From Emydura subglobosa (lineage: Eukaryota; Chordata; Testudines; Chelidae): 64,000 bases of DNA. The DNA is taken from NCBI GenBank assembly GCA_007922225.1, contig ML679963.1:5548837-5612836 (forward strand). Reading direction: 5' to 3'. The translations under genes were made by a program, and so were the position numbers. Below the pieces are notes generated by a model. The model saw only the letters and a program-made list of their open reading frames with translations. It ran no database searches and was not told the DNA's origin. Below, piece after piece: positions 1-10,962 of the stretch (position 1 is its first letter; every line of letters begins with the position of its first letter).

Positions 1-1549
1 AAAATGGTATAGCAAATCCCATTTACCATCTCCCATCACTTCGAAGAGGAAATGAAAAGGCAGAAGTCTCAATTCATTTTGTTTTTTACATTAAGAAACA
101 ATTATCAGGGCACACTTCTCTCTCATCAGCACTACAGATATCTAGGGAATACTTTGCGCATATTAACACTACTGGGAGTATTGCACATGGGATAAAAATG
201 GAACAACCAAGAGATATCTACAGCGTGGATTAGAAAGGAGAATTTTGCATTACAATACAATAAACTATACAAATAAACACAATTAAATAATTCCCAATGG
301 CTTGTGAATCAAATAAGTTCAGAGTGAAGAGAACTTCAAGATGCAAATTGCTGTTCGAAGCAGGTAAAGGAAAAGTGAGTGACCTCTCCCCACTACCCTG
401 AAGCCCCCTGTTACAGTGACAATGTTAACTACTGCAGATTAGGTTTGTTAGCTGTGGAAGAGCAAGTCAAGTGTTATACGGCTCTCTTGTCTTATAATCA
501 CTACTCTTTGCTGTTGGTACTGGCTCCGAGACACCCATAAAAGGCATGATGATGATAAAGTGAAATGAAGAGGAGAGAAACATGATCATGACTAATGCTT
601 ACATACCACTATGATAAAAATAAATGTTGTGGCAGAGATAAACTGTAGATAGAAGCCAGGAAACAATAATAAAGTATTATACCTGTGAGCAGAGGCTCTT
701 CTTTAATCTGACTGTTTAGCAGGAGGCTAGGTTATAGTCATGAAAATGCTCAGTATTGTTAGTAACTATTACAGAAGATCTGAAACAAACCAAAGCCAAA
801 CCGGCTATCAATTTTCTGAGGAGCTGTGTGTTTGGGTTCTGCTTAATCTGGAAATTTAAGAAATCTAGTTCTAAAAACAAAAACCTCTGAAAAAATCCAT
901 TATTGTTTTAAAAATAAGTGTATACAAATTTCCAAAAATTAGATAGCTTTTGAAATCACTTTAATTTTGGTCAAATATTTATTTTTTTAAAAGAAAGGCA
1001 ATCATATATTTATTTCCACTATTATTATTAATGTCATTTGTATTATAGTAGCAACAGGATATGCCATTCAGAATCAGAACCCTCACTGTGCTAGGTTACA
1101 AAACACACCCTCTTTAGATTTCAGGGGAAATTATCAAACTAATTCTACAATAACTAGGATTTTTAGACTGCTTCTAAATAATTCAGAATCTTACAGGGCT
1201 AAAGGACTAGCCTTTGGAAAGAAGCTTTACTTTAAGCTGGCTTGTAGCTACAGTGATTCATCTTGAAAAGTATGTTGCGTTGCTTAATTATGCTGCAGAA
1301 ATGAAGCATAATTTTAAGAAAAGAATACAACACTAGCTAAAGGCAATGTTGCTCAGCAAACACAAACATAACATCAAAGAGAGAATCTAGAACATATGAA
1401 TATTTAATTTTCCACTTTGACTATAAAGGTTAAGTACATATCTAGCTGGGTAAGTACATATCATCCAAACTGTTGACTGGTTTTGCAAAATGTCAAAACA
1501 CTGATGTAATGTGATTCCCTACTTTCAAACAGCTTACTGGGGCAACTAC

Positions 1550-2250
1550 CAAAGAATTAGCTATGACACCCTAGCTGCTGCTTCTCGTGTCCTTCCTCCA
1601 TAATCAAAGATTTTTTCCAGTTTTGAGCACATGATATGGCCCATATATGGTTAAATATGATATGGTTCTGTTCGCCTGGAGAGATCTTCCATGGTGCATG
1701 ATTCTTCGAGGAGCCGGCAGACCAACAGAAGTTCCATGGTCTGTGTTTCCCGACAGTCACGAATATCTGGGTTATTGGAATTGCCCCAATCCTACATATT
1801 GACTTTTGACCTGGCAACTCTTGTTCAGAGGCGATTTAAACATCTCCACATTGACCAATCATTCTCTGTGGGAAGGTGTTCAGGACTGTTAATGTGTATT
1901 TTGACACCTCATTGAGTATTTTGAGTGGTGTGCATCACATTTCCAGTTATGTAGTCTCTGGAGATTTTTAAAGCAGTTCCGTTGCAGGTAGGAAGCTTTT
2001 CCACAATTTCAGGTGGTTAACTACTGCAATGTGGCTATGTAGCAGATGTTTGGTATCTCTCACCTGTCATAATCATTCCATTTTGCTTGTGACTGCTCTC
2101 CTAATATCTGGTGGAGTGATTCCACAAGCCCATAAAGGCTATTCATGTTTGTTGGTTTGAGACATGCTGTGATGTAGCAGCAGCTGTCATTCAACACAGG
2201 GTCCAGCTTCTTTGTTGTTTGCTGGGGTCATTCTATTTCATAATCCCATG
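1550..2250 (-). mobile_element. Second Jockey-like LINE remnant, C-terminal part only
   Basis: The minus-strand translation contains KLDPVLNDSC then ITACLKPTNMNSLY (about 2140-2210), later ARSKVNM-DWGNSNNPDIRD and ETQTMELLLVCRLLEESCT (about 1690-1770), closing with CAQNWKKSLIMEE near 1570-1630. The order (LNDSC...CLKPT, then a QTM-x-x-L-x-x-C-x-L-L knuckle, then a CAxxW motif) is that of the last quarter of a Jockey/I-type pol. Its knuckle differs from that of the 5150-7700 element, so it is a different family, not a duplicate. Several stops and frameshifts are present and the polymerase core is missing. It may extend to about 2500 in more degraded form. Confidence 0.7.
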
Positions 2251-4004
2251 AGTGGCTGGCTAGATGCACTCACTCACTGAGTTAGGGGCATCTTGCTTGC
2301 AAGAGGCTGTGAATGGGCTGCAGAGCAAGCGCAAGACAGGCTCCAAGAGTGAGGAATTGGGGTGACACAGCAATACATCAGTCCAGATTGCAAAGGGGAA
2401 TGTCACACCGAGTACCGTCTTCTATTGCACAATATGCACTAATTTCCCGTGTGGAATTCCCATGGTCATCAGTGAAATGTGTGAAAGGAATGTAAAATAG
2501 GCAATAAAATTCTGAAAGTTGCTCAGAGAAAAGAATTTTGTCATTGGTGTTTTACTTGCATTTAAGGGAATAGGAAGTATAAATGTGATACCATAGAGAC
2601 TTCAGACTACCTATGTAGATTGTGTTATCACTTAGTTTAACCAAACAGTTAAATATGGCTAACACTATCCTTTTAGAGACAGTACTTAGTAAACACTTAG
2701 CAAGTCAGATTTGAGATCCCTAGATGAAAGGCACTTTAAGTGAAATTTAAGATATACACAACCATTGGTCCTCAGGTGACCAAGGATACACTATACTGGC
2801 GAAAGCCAATGCCAGCTGTAAATCTGGGTCCAAATGTTTATAAGGTCTGTTTTACAGAGTTTACAAACCTAATTCTCAGTAGCTTCAGGCAAACATTAAA
2901 CACAAATTACTTTACAGAAATAATAAAAATCAATCCAATATTGAATAGCAGGAGGTCAAAGAATTTGGGTAGAGTCACCTGGCTTAAGCCTTTGAATTCG
3001 AGAGTAAGGTCATATAAATTAAACAGTATCCCATGATGAACAATTAATAAAACAGTACCAGCTTCAGTGGTTCCATTCACCCATCTGCCTACCTATGGAA
3101 TAAATACATTTTCAGAAGTGGTTGTCATGGGATAAGTAAACACTGCATCATTTCTTTTAACACAATAGAAATGGTCTTTTGATTATTCAAAAGTCAATTG
3201 GTAAGAACTGCCTCCAAAGCCTCCTATTAGAGGTTTAATAGCAAAGAGGTACAAGTACACTTACCAGCAACACTACAATCAAGTAGAGATTTTTGCTTTA
3301 ACAAAATCTATATTTATATGATTACATTTCCTATGGTTGAGGGCAGCTGTAATTAATGGATTTCCCTCCTTCCCCTAATGCAGCCATTTGTCAATTTAAA
3401 CACAGAACATCCAATCAATTTGGATGTATTTAGTAAGCAATTTGTCAAAGAGTGCTGCAGACCAGTTAATATATTAATTCTTGTCATAGGCGTGCTTCTG
3501 ACAACTGCAGGGTCTCTCCATAAAATTGTTCTTGATGAGCCTAAACTGTTGCCCCAAACTTGAAGCTGTCCCTTACCCTAGTAGTAAGAGAGAGGCAACT
3601 TTATGTATGGTCTAAGTTTGCTTCAATTTGAATACATTCATTTTAGTCTATTTTTGTTCTGATTTAGAGTAAATTTTTTTCTTAAATGTGTAAGCTCCAG
3701 ATGTGTCAAACATCTGGAGGTACTTTTATCCCATCCTTCCACAATAACAGGTAACTAGATTGAAATAAAAGAGATTTTAGTTTCAGCTTTCGTAAGATTT
3801 ACTGCAAACTTATCAATGGAGTGGATACAATATTGTATTAAAATACGTTTTTAAGGAGGAAATTGCTGGTCGTTGGGGAATTTCATAAATTGCCTACATT
3901 AAAAGAACCCCAACAAGAATCATTATAATGTTTGATTTACACAGCATAGTCAAAAAATTAATTATACTTAGCAGTTATATATGTTCAACATACTTTATAC
4001 TTTG

Positions 4005-4130
4005 CATCCCTTGTGAGATGGGTACAGTAAATATCATCCCATTTTACAGAACTCAGGCAGACAGGGGAAGCAATTTGCCCAAAGTCAAACAGTGAGTCGT
4101 CGCAGAACTGGGAATAGAATTCTGGGATTA
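4005..4130 (-). mobile_element. MIR/CORE-SINE-like fragment
   Basis: The sequence 'cattttacagaactcaggcagacaggggaagcaatttgccc...agtcaaacagtgagt' is the reverse complement of the MIR-type body (TGACTTTGGGCAA... CCTCAGTTTCC...). It is degenerate and flanked on the right by a short self-complementary repeat. Confidence 0.6.
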
Positions 4131-4205
4131 AATCTTATCCCCACTGAAGTCAATGGGAGTTTTGCCATTGACATAACTGAGCCAGGATTTCATCCTGGAG
4201 TTTTA
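4121..4205. repeat. Short self-complementary sauropsid repeat
   Basis: The core 'cactgaagtcaatgggagttttgccattgacataactg' contains the inverted pair caatggga/gccattg and is bracketed by 'tcttatcc' and 'aggatttcatcct'. Confidence 0.55.
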
Positions 4206-4812
4206 GACTCCCACCCACATATCATGCCTCCTCTTGTAAGAAAAGACTAAGCTTTCTCTGAAGCTACAAATGCACATCATGCTATCAGTTATCAGTACAA
4301 ACTACTGTACCTGCCTAGTAGTAAGAACATTTCAGATACCTTCTACTTTTATATGGGTCTGTCAAACAGAAAATAAATTCCCCACAAAGTAATTGCTGGA
4401 TCACAGATGGATAATACAGTGGAATCCCCCTTATATTGCAATCACTTTCTTCCTCACCTCTCAAAGCTTCTTCTCTACTAGTAGAAGTTCACAATAACTA
4501 CAAATGCAATTTTCACGCTGTGTCTTCTGAAGGAAATGGGGAGTTGAATTCTACTTCAGTTCTAAATGCAGCTTCCATGTTAATTTTAATAGAATTTTCT
4601 CATCAAACAAAAAGCACAATAAACTATATAAAAATCAGGATTAAAAACATTCTGCATTTTGAATACTTCTCTAAGGTATCTATTCTGTCTTAATCTGAAT
4701 CCTTCCTCTGCCATCAAACATCGATATAGCATGAACAAGGCTCTGTCAACCCTGTCGGTCATGGGATGCTCTTTATATGTCTTCTGTGTTCATAAATCCC
4801 ATGGGTTTATAC

Positions 4813-4917
4813 AGGTGGTTTTCAACCATTTTTCATTTGCAGACCCCAATTTTCAAATGGAGGTGCAAATGGAAATCTTAGACATAGTCTGTGAACTCCC
4901 TGGGTTGAAAACCACTG
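4813..4917. mobile_element. Miniature hAT-type element with 8-bp target duplication
   Basis: This 105-bp element has terminal inverted repeats aggtggttttcaacc (left) and ggttgaaaaccactg (right), matching at 13 of 15 positions. It is flanked by gtttatac (4805-4812) and gtttattc (4918-4925), a 7-of-8 target-site duplication of the length made by hAT transposases. The inside (caaatggaggtgcaaatgga, cttagacatagtctgtgaac) matches a non-autonomous family common in turtle and crocodilian DNA (from memory). It has no coding capacity and lies within the left intron. Confidence 0.8.
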
Positions 4918-5239
4918 GTTTATTCCGCAGGCCCTGGACAACTCTCTCATTTACACATTCTCTTTATGATACATATCAATAAAACAAGTTTCTGGTCACT
5001 TTGGCTCGCTCAATGACCTAGAAATCACTGTCCACAGTATCATCTCTAGTGCTGTTAGATTCATACATAAAATTGCTCTAAAGTCTTCTGGTCAAGAACA
5101 AAAATTACCAAAAACTGATTTAAGTATGATTTAGCATTGAAGAAAATTCACACTTTTATTCTTCTTTCATATGGATGGTGTAGAGCAGCAATTACAATTT
5201 CAGCTGAAGTTGATCAAGCCAGATGGCTACATCATGAGT

Positions 5240-5335
5240 AGCAGAATTTATTGCAGTGATGCCTCTTTATAAATTGGGCAATAGGTGGTGATGTGTTTCA
5301 TGGTCTGTTGTGGGCAGCCACACTTGTGCACCAGG
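5240..5335 (-). pseudogene. LINE C-terminal Cys/His knuckle fragment
   Basis: The minus-strand translation gives VHKCGCPQQTMKHITTYCP, matching the Cys-x-Cys-Gly...QTM-x-H...CysPro knuckle at the C-terminus of Jockey-type pol proteins. A stop follows shortly after. This places the element's 3' end on the left and supports the minus orientation independently of the polymerase motifs. Confidence 0.75.
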
Positions 5336-5590
5336 AAATCCTTGATTTTCCATTTGTGCATTAAACATCCACCATATCTGCCATGGTTGGTTCAGATTTG
5401 GTTCAGAGTTGATGACGATGTCCGTTGGAGATCAAACCCAGGAACCTTCTATGTGGGATCCAACACATCATAGCCTAACTGCATAAGGCCAAGCGGATAT
5501 TCCCAGAAAGGTTTGCGGGACTTAACTCATTGGGGATGGGGGCACATTGTTGAGGTCTTGGTGGATAGGAAGGCATCTGTTTTCTTGGAT

Positions 5591-5953
5591 TTACTGAACT
5601 TCATGCAGTGTTGCAGCAGTTCGGCATCTTGGCAAGGGAATGATGCTAGACAGAACAGGTGGCCATGGCATTGGAGTCGACTTAAGGGTTCCAGTGATGC
5701 ACTGCCTCGTATTCAGCTGGGATATGATGGGTTTCACTCCGAGATATGATGGAGTGTAATCATGTACATTTTTACCATAGAAAGGTGGTCTCAGTGTGCT
5801 TCTGGCAATCCTATTATCTAGGTGGAATGCATTTACTATTGTTCTTCCAGCATTTGGTTTGAGCCTCCATTTCCAGAAGTATTGTTCCATAATTCGGATG
5901 TTCTCGGTTAATGCTTCCTCAATGTCATGGAAGTTTGGTTCTTGGATTGTCAT
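5591..5953 (-). pseudogene. LINE reverse transcriptase thumb/C-terminal fragment
   Basis: This 120-codon open frame follows the YADDLA motif (about 5950-5973). It reads MTIQEPNFHDIEEALTENIR, then KWRLKPNAGRTIVNAFHLDN and PSYLGVKPIISQLNTRQCIT, then ends in GTLKSTPMPW and VLSSIIPL. The jump from YLGV directly to QLNT marks an internal deletion of roughly a hundred codons relative to related elements (inference from motif order). The reverse transcriptase to C-terminal domain linkage is otherwise kept. Confidence 0.8.
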
Positions 5954-6235
5954 AGCAAGATCATCTGCATAGCCAAATTTTCATGATTTAGTTGGAGGTA
6001 TGTCACTTATGTAAATATTTAAAGAGGATTGGTGCAAGTACAGAGCCTTGTGGTAGCTCATTTTTTATGGTACAGGGTGAGCTGGTCTCATTACCCAGGT
6101 ACCCCTGAAGGTGTCTATTACTCAGCAGGCAAAGTGTTTGATAGCAAGATATAATTTTTGCAAGTTTCAGAATCAGGCCCTTAATTCATACAGTGTTATA
6201 CGCAGATGACAGGTTGACAAATGCTGCACCATTCT

Positions 6236-6595
6236 TTAGTTTTTTCTGATAGCTAGCCTCCATGTGAGTTGTGAGTGCCAGAACTTGGTAGCACCAGCTA
6301 TGTTTTGGCAGGAAGCCTGTTCAATAGGGATAGTTGGCACAGTAAAAGGGTGTATTCTTTTGAGGATAATACATTCAAGAAGTTTATAGGTCATGCATAG
6401 TAGAGAAATCGGCCTATAGTTTCCTGGTTCATCAGTGGGCTTCCCAGGCTTTGGACTGGCAATTACCACTGCCTTATGCCATATTACAGAGATCCATACT
6501 GTCCTCAAGGTAACAGAGTACAACGTTGCTAGCCACTGGAGTCCTTTGGGGCTGAGATGGTGGAGAATGGTGGAGAAATTCTGGTGGAATACCAT
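6236..6595 (-). pseudogene. LINE reverse transcriptase N-terminal fragment
   Basis: This 119-codon open frame carries the fingers region of a non-LTR reverse transcriptase: IWHKAVVIASPKPGKPTDEP then GNYRPISLLCMTYKLLECII and a degraded 'EQASC' block, where elements of this type have EQAGFRPG. It ends at a stop just before the first catalytic Asp block, which is found in another frame at about 6187-6229 as FVNLSSAYNTV, with Asn in place of the catalytic Asp. The fragment is therefore not functional. Confidence 0.82.
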
Positions 6596-7030
6596 CAGGG
6601 CCTGCAGAATTCCCTTTTTTCATCATGGTAAGTCTTTCTTCTACTTCCTCAACACTGACAAGAAAGGTTCTCCTCAGGGAATTGATGCAAGTATCCAGTA
6701 GAGTTATTGATACGTTTCTCTTCTTGTGCGTTTATCAAGTGATCCTTTTGTGTTTTTTACCAGTCTGGAAGCTACTGAGTTTGGCCAGATTTTTGGTGGT
6801 TGATACTCTGTGGGATTAGCGGCCCCAAAGCATCGCAGTAGTGTCTAGGCTCGATAGCTTGAATGTGTAAAATCAAGGTTTTGCACGCAGTCAAGCCAGC
6901 ACTGGCATCATGTTGTGTCAAGGGAATGTAGCAGGGCTTTTGCGGTGTAAGAGCTCCTGGTCTGGTTGTATTGCCAGAGCAACACCTGCATCTCTCTCGT
7001 CCAGTAGGGACTGTGCTTTTTCTGAAAGCC

Positions 7031-7675
7031 TCAGGGAATGTTCTTTCCTGCTAATTTGAGGAGCCCTATGAACTGTTGGTAGCATTGTAAGTCTTGTGCA
7101 GATATCCAGTCCATGAGATCTTCGCCATCGGTTTCATTTGTTTTATAGCCCCATATAGTATAGTGACTATTAAAATCACCTGCATAGATGCATGGAATAG
7201 GGGTGCTACGTAACGCTGGTTTTGGCCATCTTGAACTAGGGGCTTTATAGACGTTGGTGATGTAGCGCTCCCTTACTTTGATGGTTGCGGTAAATATGGT
7301 CTCCTCTTCGGCTCCTGGAATAACATTAAAATCTGTGATGGTGTCCTTGATGTATATTGCCAAGCCATATTTTAGATGATAGTGCCTGGTCATTAGGTTG
7401 TATCTGTAGACACAGGCATAATGCTTAGCTTGTTGGTCGTTCCTAACATGGGTCTCTTGCAACATATGGATGTCGATGCTAAGAGTCTTCAGCAGGTTTC
7501 CAAAATACTTACATTTTGCCCATGAGAGTACTTTGACATTAAGTTGCAGGATTTTTGTTCCAGGGCCTACACGGCACTTTGTGTGGCCCTGAGGAAGAAT
7601 GTTAGGATTTGTTACGTTGCTGCTCTGAAGACCAGGAGATTGCTGAGCGATGTTCGGTTGCCAAGTTGATGGCAT
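7031..7675 (-). pseudogene. LINE endonuclease fragment (EEP domain)
   Basis: This 214-codon open frame starts at a Met and covers the N-terminal part of the element's pol. After an unconserved leader of about 40 residues it reads KILQLNVKVLSWAKCKYFG, then DIHMLQETHV (the catalytic Glu of the exonuclease-endonuclease-phosphatase fold), GLAIYIK, and AGDFNSHYTIWGYK with the Asp-x-Asn pair. The first motif has Asn-Val where active copies usually have Asn-Ala or Asn-Ile. The frame closes soon after the DLMDW region, before the terminal SDH-type motif can be recognised. The length of the open stretch suggests a relatively recent or slowly decaying copy. Confidence 0.8.
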
Positions 7676-8629
7676 TCATTGTGAATTCTCACTTAACAGA
7701 GTGGGCCGCGTGAAGGCTGCCATTTTCTACCCACTAAATGTACACACTAAATAACACATAATGGCTTTGATTATAGGTGTAGACCAGGGCTATGATTATG
7801 ATTATTGCAGCAGGTGACTGTTGCCTGAAGATGTATAAGTAGTTCAACACGTATCTTAGTTTTATTTTTCATATGTATTAACAGTAAAATCACCTAGGAC
7901 AATGAATCAATGTTTTAATATAAATGGGACTAAATAAATAAATAGCGCAGCACTTTTATTTTTTTATGACAATCCATCATGATGGCAAAATTAGAAAATA
8001 GCCATTTATCTGTAGGTGGCTTCAAAAGGTATGTCCCTCAGCAACTAGCTAGCTGAAAAGAAACATGAATATTAGTACTGGTAATTTGTCCTACTTTTGT
8101 TAGGTTCCCCTATCAGAGGTGATCTAGGCCCAGGAACTGCATGAACAGATTACCAAAACACTATTGTATTCGCCCCACAGAGTAATACTATCAGTAGCAT
8201 ATACAGTCACTGAAAAGGTGAAGGACCGGGGAACAGGAGATGAAGGCTTCTGTCTGTAGTCAGGCTTAGATATTTCCACAGTCATTTAATTTAATTCAAT
8301 GTATGAGTACCCATATGCATGCAGGTATGCAATGCAAGAAGAAGGAGGTTAGTTGAGCATATCCCTTCACCCTCGTCACAAAAGAGAAAAATTGCTCAAA
8401 TATGTAAGACTTCACCCACCAGTATCTGAATAAAATTATTCATTAGAAAGAAACCTGCTATAGTTTCATGATTACAACTAATTAATCGGCACAGACAGTT
8501 TGCGTCAGCAGCTCACATTTATTAGCCACATCTTAATTCCTAAGTACTAGTTATGGGAAGTTAGCAGTATTTAGAGAATAAAAAAGGATGAATCTTGGCA
8601 ACTCTACAGAAAATCAGGTTCTTTACTGG

Positions 8630-8760
8630 GTAACCGCCTCGAGTCATGGACTGTGTCTTCCTATGTATTTGTATAATGCCTATAGTTTGTATAGCACAAC
8701 AGGGTCCCGAACCTGATTGGTGCCACTGGGTGCTACAGGAAATACATTATTAATACTATT
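8630..8760 (+). mobile_element. L2/CR1-type LINE 3' tail
   Basis: 'ggactgtgtcttcctatgtatttgtataatgcctatag...acagggtcccgaacctgattggtgccactgggtgctacagg' followed by an (ATT)n-rich run is the style of the 3' end of CR1/L2-group or related SINE elements in reptiles, which end in short microsatellite-like repeats rather than poly(A). Only the tail is present. Confidence 0.5.
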
Positions 8761-8912
8761 ACTATTATTATTATATTATAATAATATATTATAATATAAT
8801 ATAATATATAGTATAGTATATATAGTATATTATAATATAATAGCCTATTATAATAGTATTTCCTATCCCTATTAATAAATAATAGTAATAATAATAATAA
8901 TAATAATAAAAA
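8746..8912. repeat. AT microsatellite compound tract
   Basis: A run of TATTA, ATAATATA and TATAGTATA units is followed by (AAT)n at about 8884-8910. It appears to have grown from the retroposon tail on its left. It makes minus-strand frames of Ile/Leu/Tyr repeats (8733-9080) that are not proteins. Confidence 0.85.
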
Positions 8913-10930
8913 ACCAATACCAGATAATGTTAAACACATCACGCATACAATACATAAGAAGAACAAAACATAACCGAATGTCCTTGTTTTGCTGAGATTG
9001 GTTTTGAAAGGTGAGGAAGGGGAGGTCAAAGCAGAATGAAGTGGGCATATTGGGGGCAGCAATGGAAGTAAAAAGAGCATGTGTTGCGACCAGCAAGCCT
9101 ATAAACCAAAGTTTCAAATGTCTGATATTGAAGTCCTTAAGATCATGATAGGTCTAAACCCTGTGCAGGGTGAACCCTAAGAAAATGACATCTGAAATGA
9201 AATCTGCTCCCTGAGAATACTAAGGAGATTCTTGGTTCTCTGACATTTCCACTTTGACCAAATGTGTAAGAAGCCTGAAGCAGTTATCAGCAGGATACTG
9301 ATGTTTCCTGTAGGTCACCAGGTTCTGAATTGAAAATGCAGGTCACTTAGGAGTCATGAACTTGTAGAGAGGTCCAGATCCCTCCTCATCCAGTTTCCCC
9401 ATTTGTCTACAACAGTTATTGCTGTAATAAAAGGAACACTGACTATTCGAGAGCTCAGGTAGAAGTGCATTGCATGGTCGGGATCAAGGTTTTTGCAGCA
9501 GATGTCACAGATGACCTCAAAGCAATGAAACAGCTGTGCAAACTCACTTACAACTACCCTTGGGATAAAGGTCGTGGACACTTGTTCAACAAAGTGTTTC
9601 TTCAAACAATGGATCCTTTTAACTGTGAATATAACTTTATAGAACTGTGAAAATAACTTTAACATCTTTTTTAAAATATAGGTAAAAGCTGAACTATAAA
9701 TAACTAAATCCAGTATTTTAAAAACATTCTCTTGTCATACAGTAGCCAAAATCTTATTGGTCTACTTTAAACTTTCCAAAGATTAAAGAATAAGATTTTG
9801 CTATTCTGCTTTAGCATCAAACTGCATATTTACAAAAACCTGCAAAATATACCCTTCAACCAGACTACCAGACGTTTCATTGTTCTATCCGTCTGCTGAT
9901 AGAGGTACCCTGTGTTAGAAAAGCACACTGAGTATTTTTCAATGACCCAGGGGGCAAAGGTCACTTATTATAAATGGATAATGAGACCTAATGCAATGTT
10001 CTGAGTGTGGACAAAGAAAGGGTCTATCCATAGCCCCTTGTGACTTGGTCATTCAGGCTTTTATTTCCCCTGCACACTTAATGGAGCCAAACAATTGGCA
10101 GAAATGCTATACAGAAGACTGAAACCGAGAGAAACTGCTGAATTCTAACTCTGATGGACAGATACAAATAGTGACCCTGAAACGGCGCCAGAATTCCTTT
10201 TACCACTAACATGGCAGACAGCTGTAGCATTCACCCTAAATTCCCATTTAGCCATTTGCTGGCAATTAAACTTACTGACGGAAGTGATAGCACATCAAAC
10301 TACAGCTAATGTCAACCCATTACATTACTGCAGGTAAGCAGAGCCAGATAATTCCATTTTATCATATATTTCCTAGGAAAAAAGCAAATAGGTATTTCTT
10401 TTTCTTGTGAATCCTGTTTTGTTTAATGGAGCCTACTTGCTCAGGACTTTAAAGTTAAAATCAGAGCATAAAAAAACTGGAAAGCAAATATATCAAACAA
10501 AAATCAGAACAGGAGTTGCCATACAGTACCTTCTTTGTTAATGTTATTTTTTACTGTCAATTTTCTAGATATGTCTACAATATTATGATTTTCTTTTCCC
10601 CTCTAAACTCCTATATTAGATCTGTCATCTTACACTGTTCACTCTTACCTTAATTAAAACTTGATTTAAAAAAAATCAAAGTAATTCAAACAATGCAAAT
10701 GAATTTTAAATACTCATTTAGCTAACATTTTTAGATTAACAAAATGAGTGCTATAAAATAACAGATAATGCATACAAAGACTAAGTTATTAGGAAGGTAT
10801 CTCAAAAGAGTAAAATACACTCAATGTGAAATTTTATTTTACATTTCTTTCTTTAAAAGGCTCTCAGTACAGGCAACAATTTGAGTTGTGTAGCTTTTTA
10901 AGCATTTATTAAAGTAGACAATGTGGCCAC

Positions 10931-10962
10931 ATTCATCCCTGATTTCAAGGTCAGGGATGAAT
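10931..10962. repeat. 12-bp perfect inverted repeat
   Basis: attcatccctga and tcagggatgaat are exact reverse complements separated by 8 bases. This is a small foldback within a dispersed repeat of the '...gggatgaat...' kind. Confidence 0.7.

Larger units (their letters stand above)
5150..7700 (-). mobile_element. Jockey-group-like LINE remnant, nearly full pol
   Basis: On the minus strand this is a decayed non-LTR retrotransposon. In 5'-3' order of the element it keeps an apurinic-type endonuclease (about 7030-7600), reverse-transcriptase fragments (about 5590-6600) and a C-terminal Cys/His knuckle (about 5286-5333). Motifs seen are QETHV and AGDFNSHYTIWG in the endonuclease, and PGNYRPISLL, FVNLSSAYNTV, LPQGSVLAPILF and YADDLA in the polymerase. 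Stops and frameshifts separate the pieces, and part of the domain after YLGV is deleted. The 3' end runs into an AATAAAAGTG-type tail near 5150. No ORF1 is seen, so the 5' end is truncated near 7700. The style resembles arthropod Jockey/I-group elements more than reptile CR1, but clade assignment needs a tree. Confidence 0.85.

Noticed and set aside
9465..9650. 61-codon plus-strand frame (MHCMVGIKVFAADVTDDL...), tested as a possible exon or retrocopy
   Set aside because: There are no flanking splice sites in the BCAS3 direction, it is on the wrong strand, and no family is recognised.
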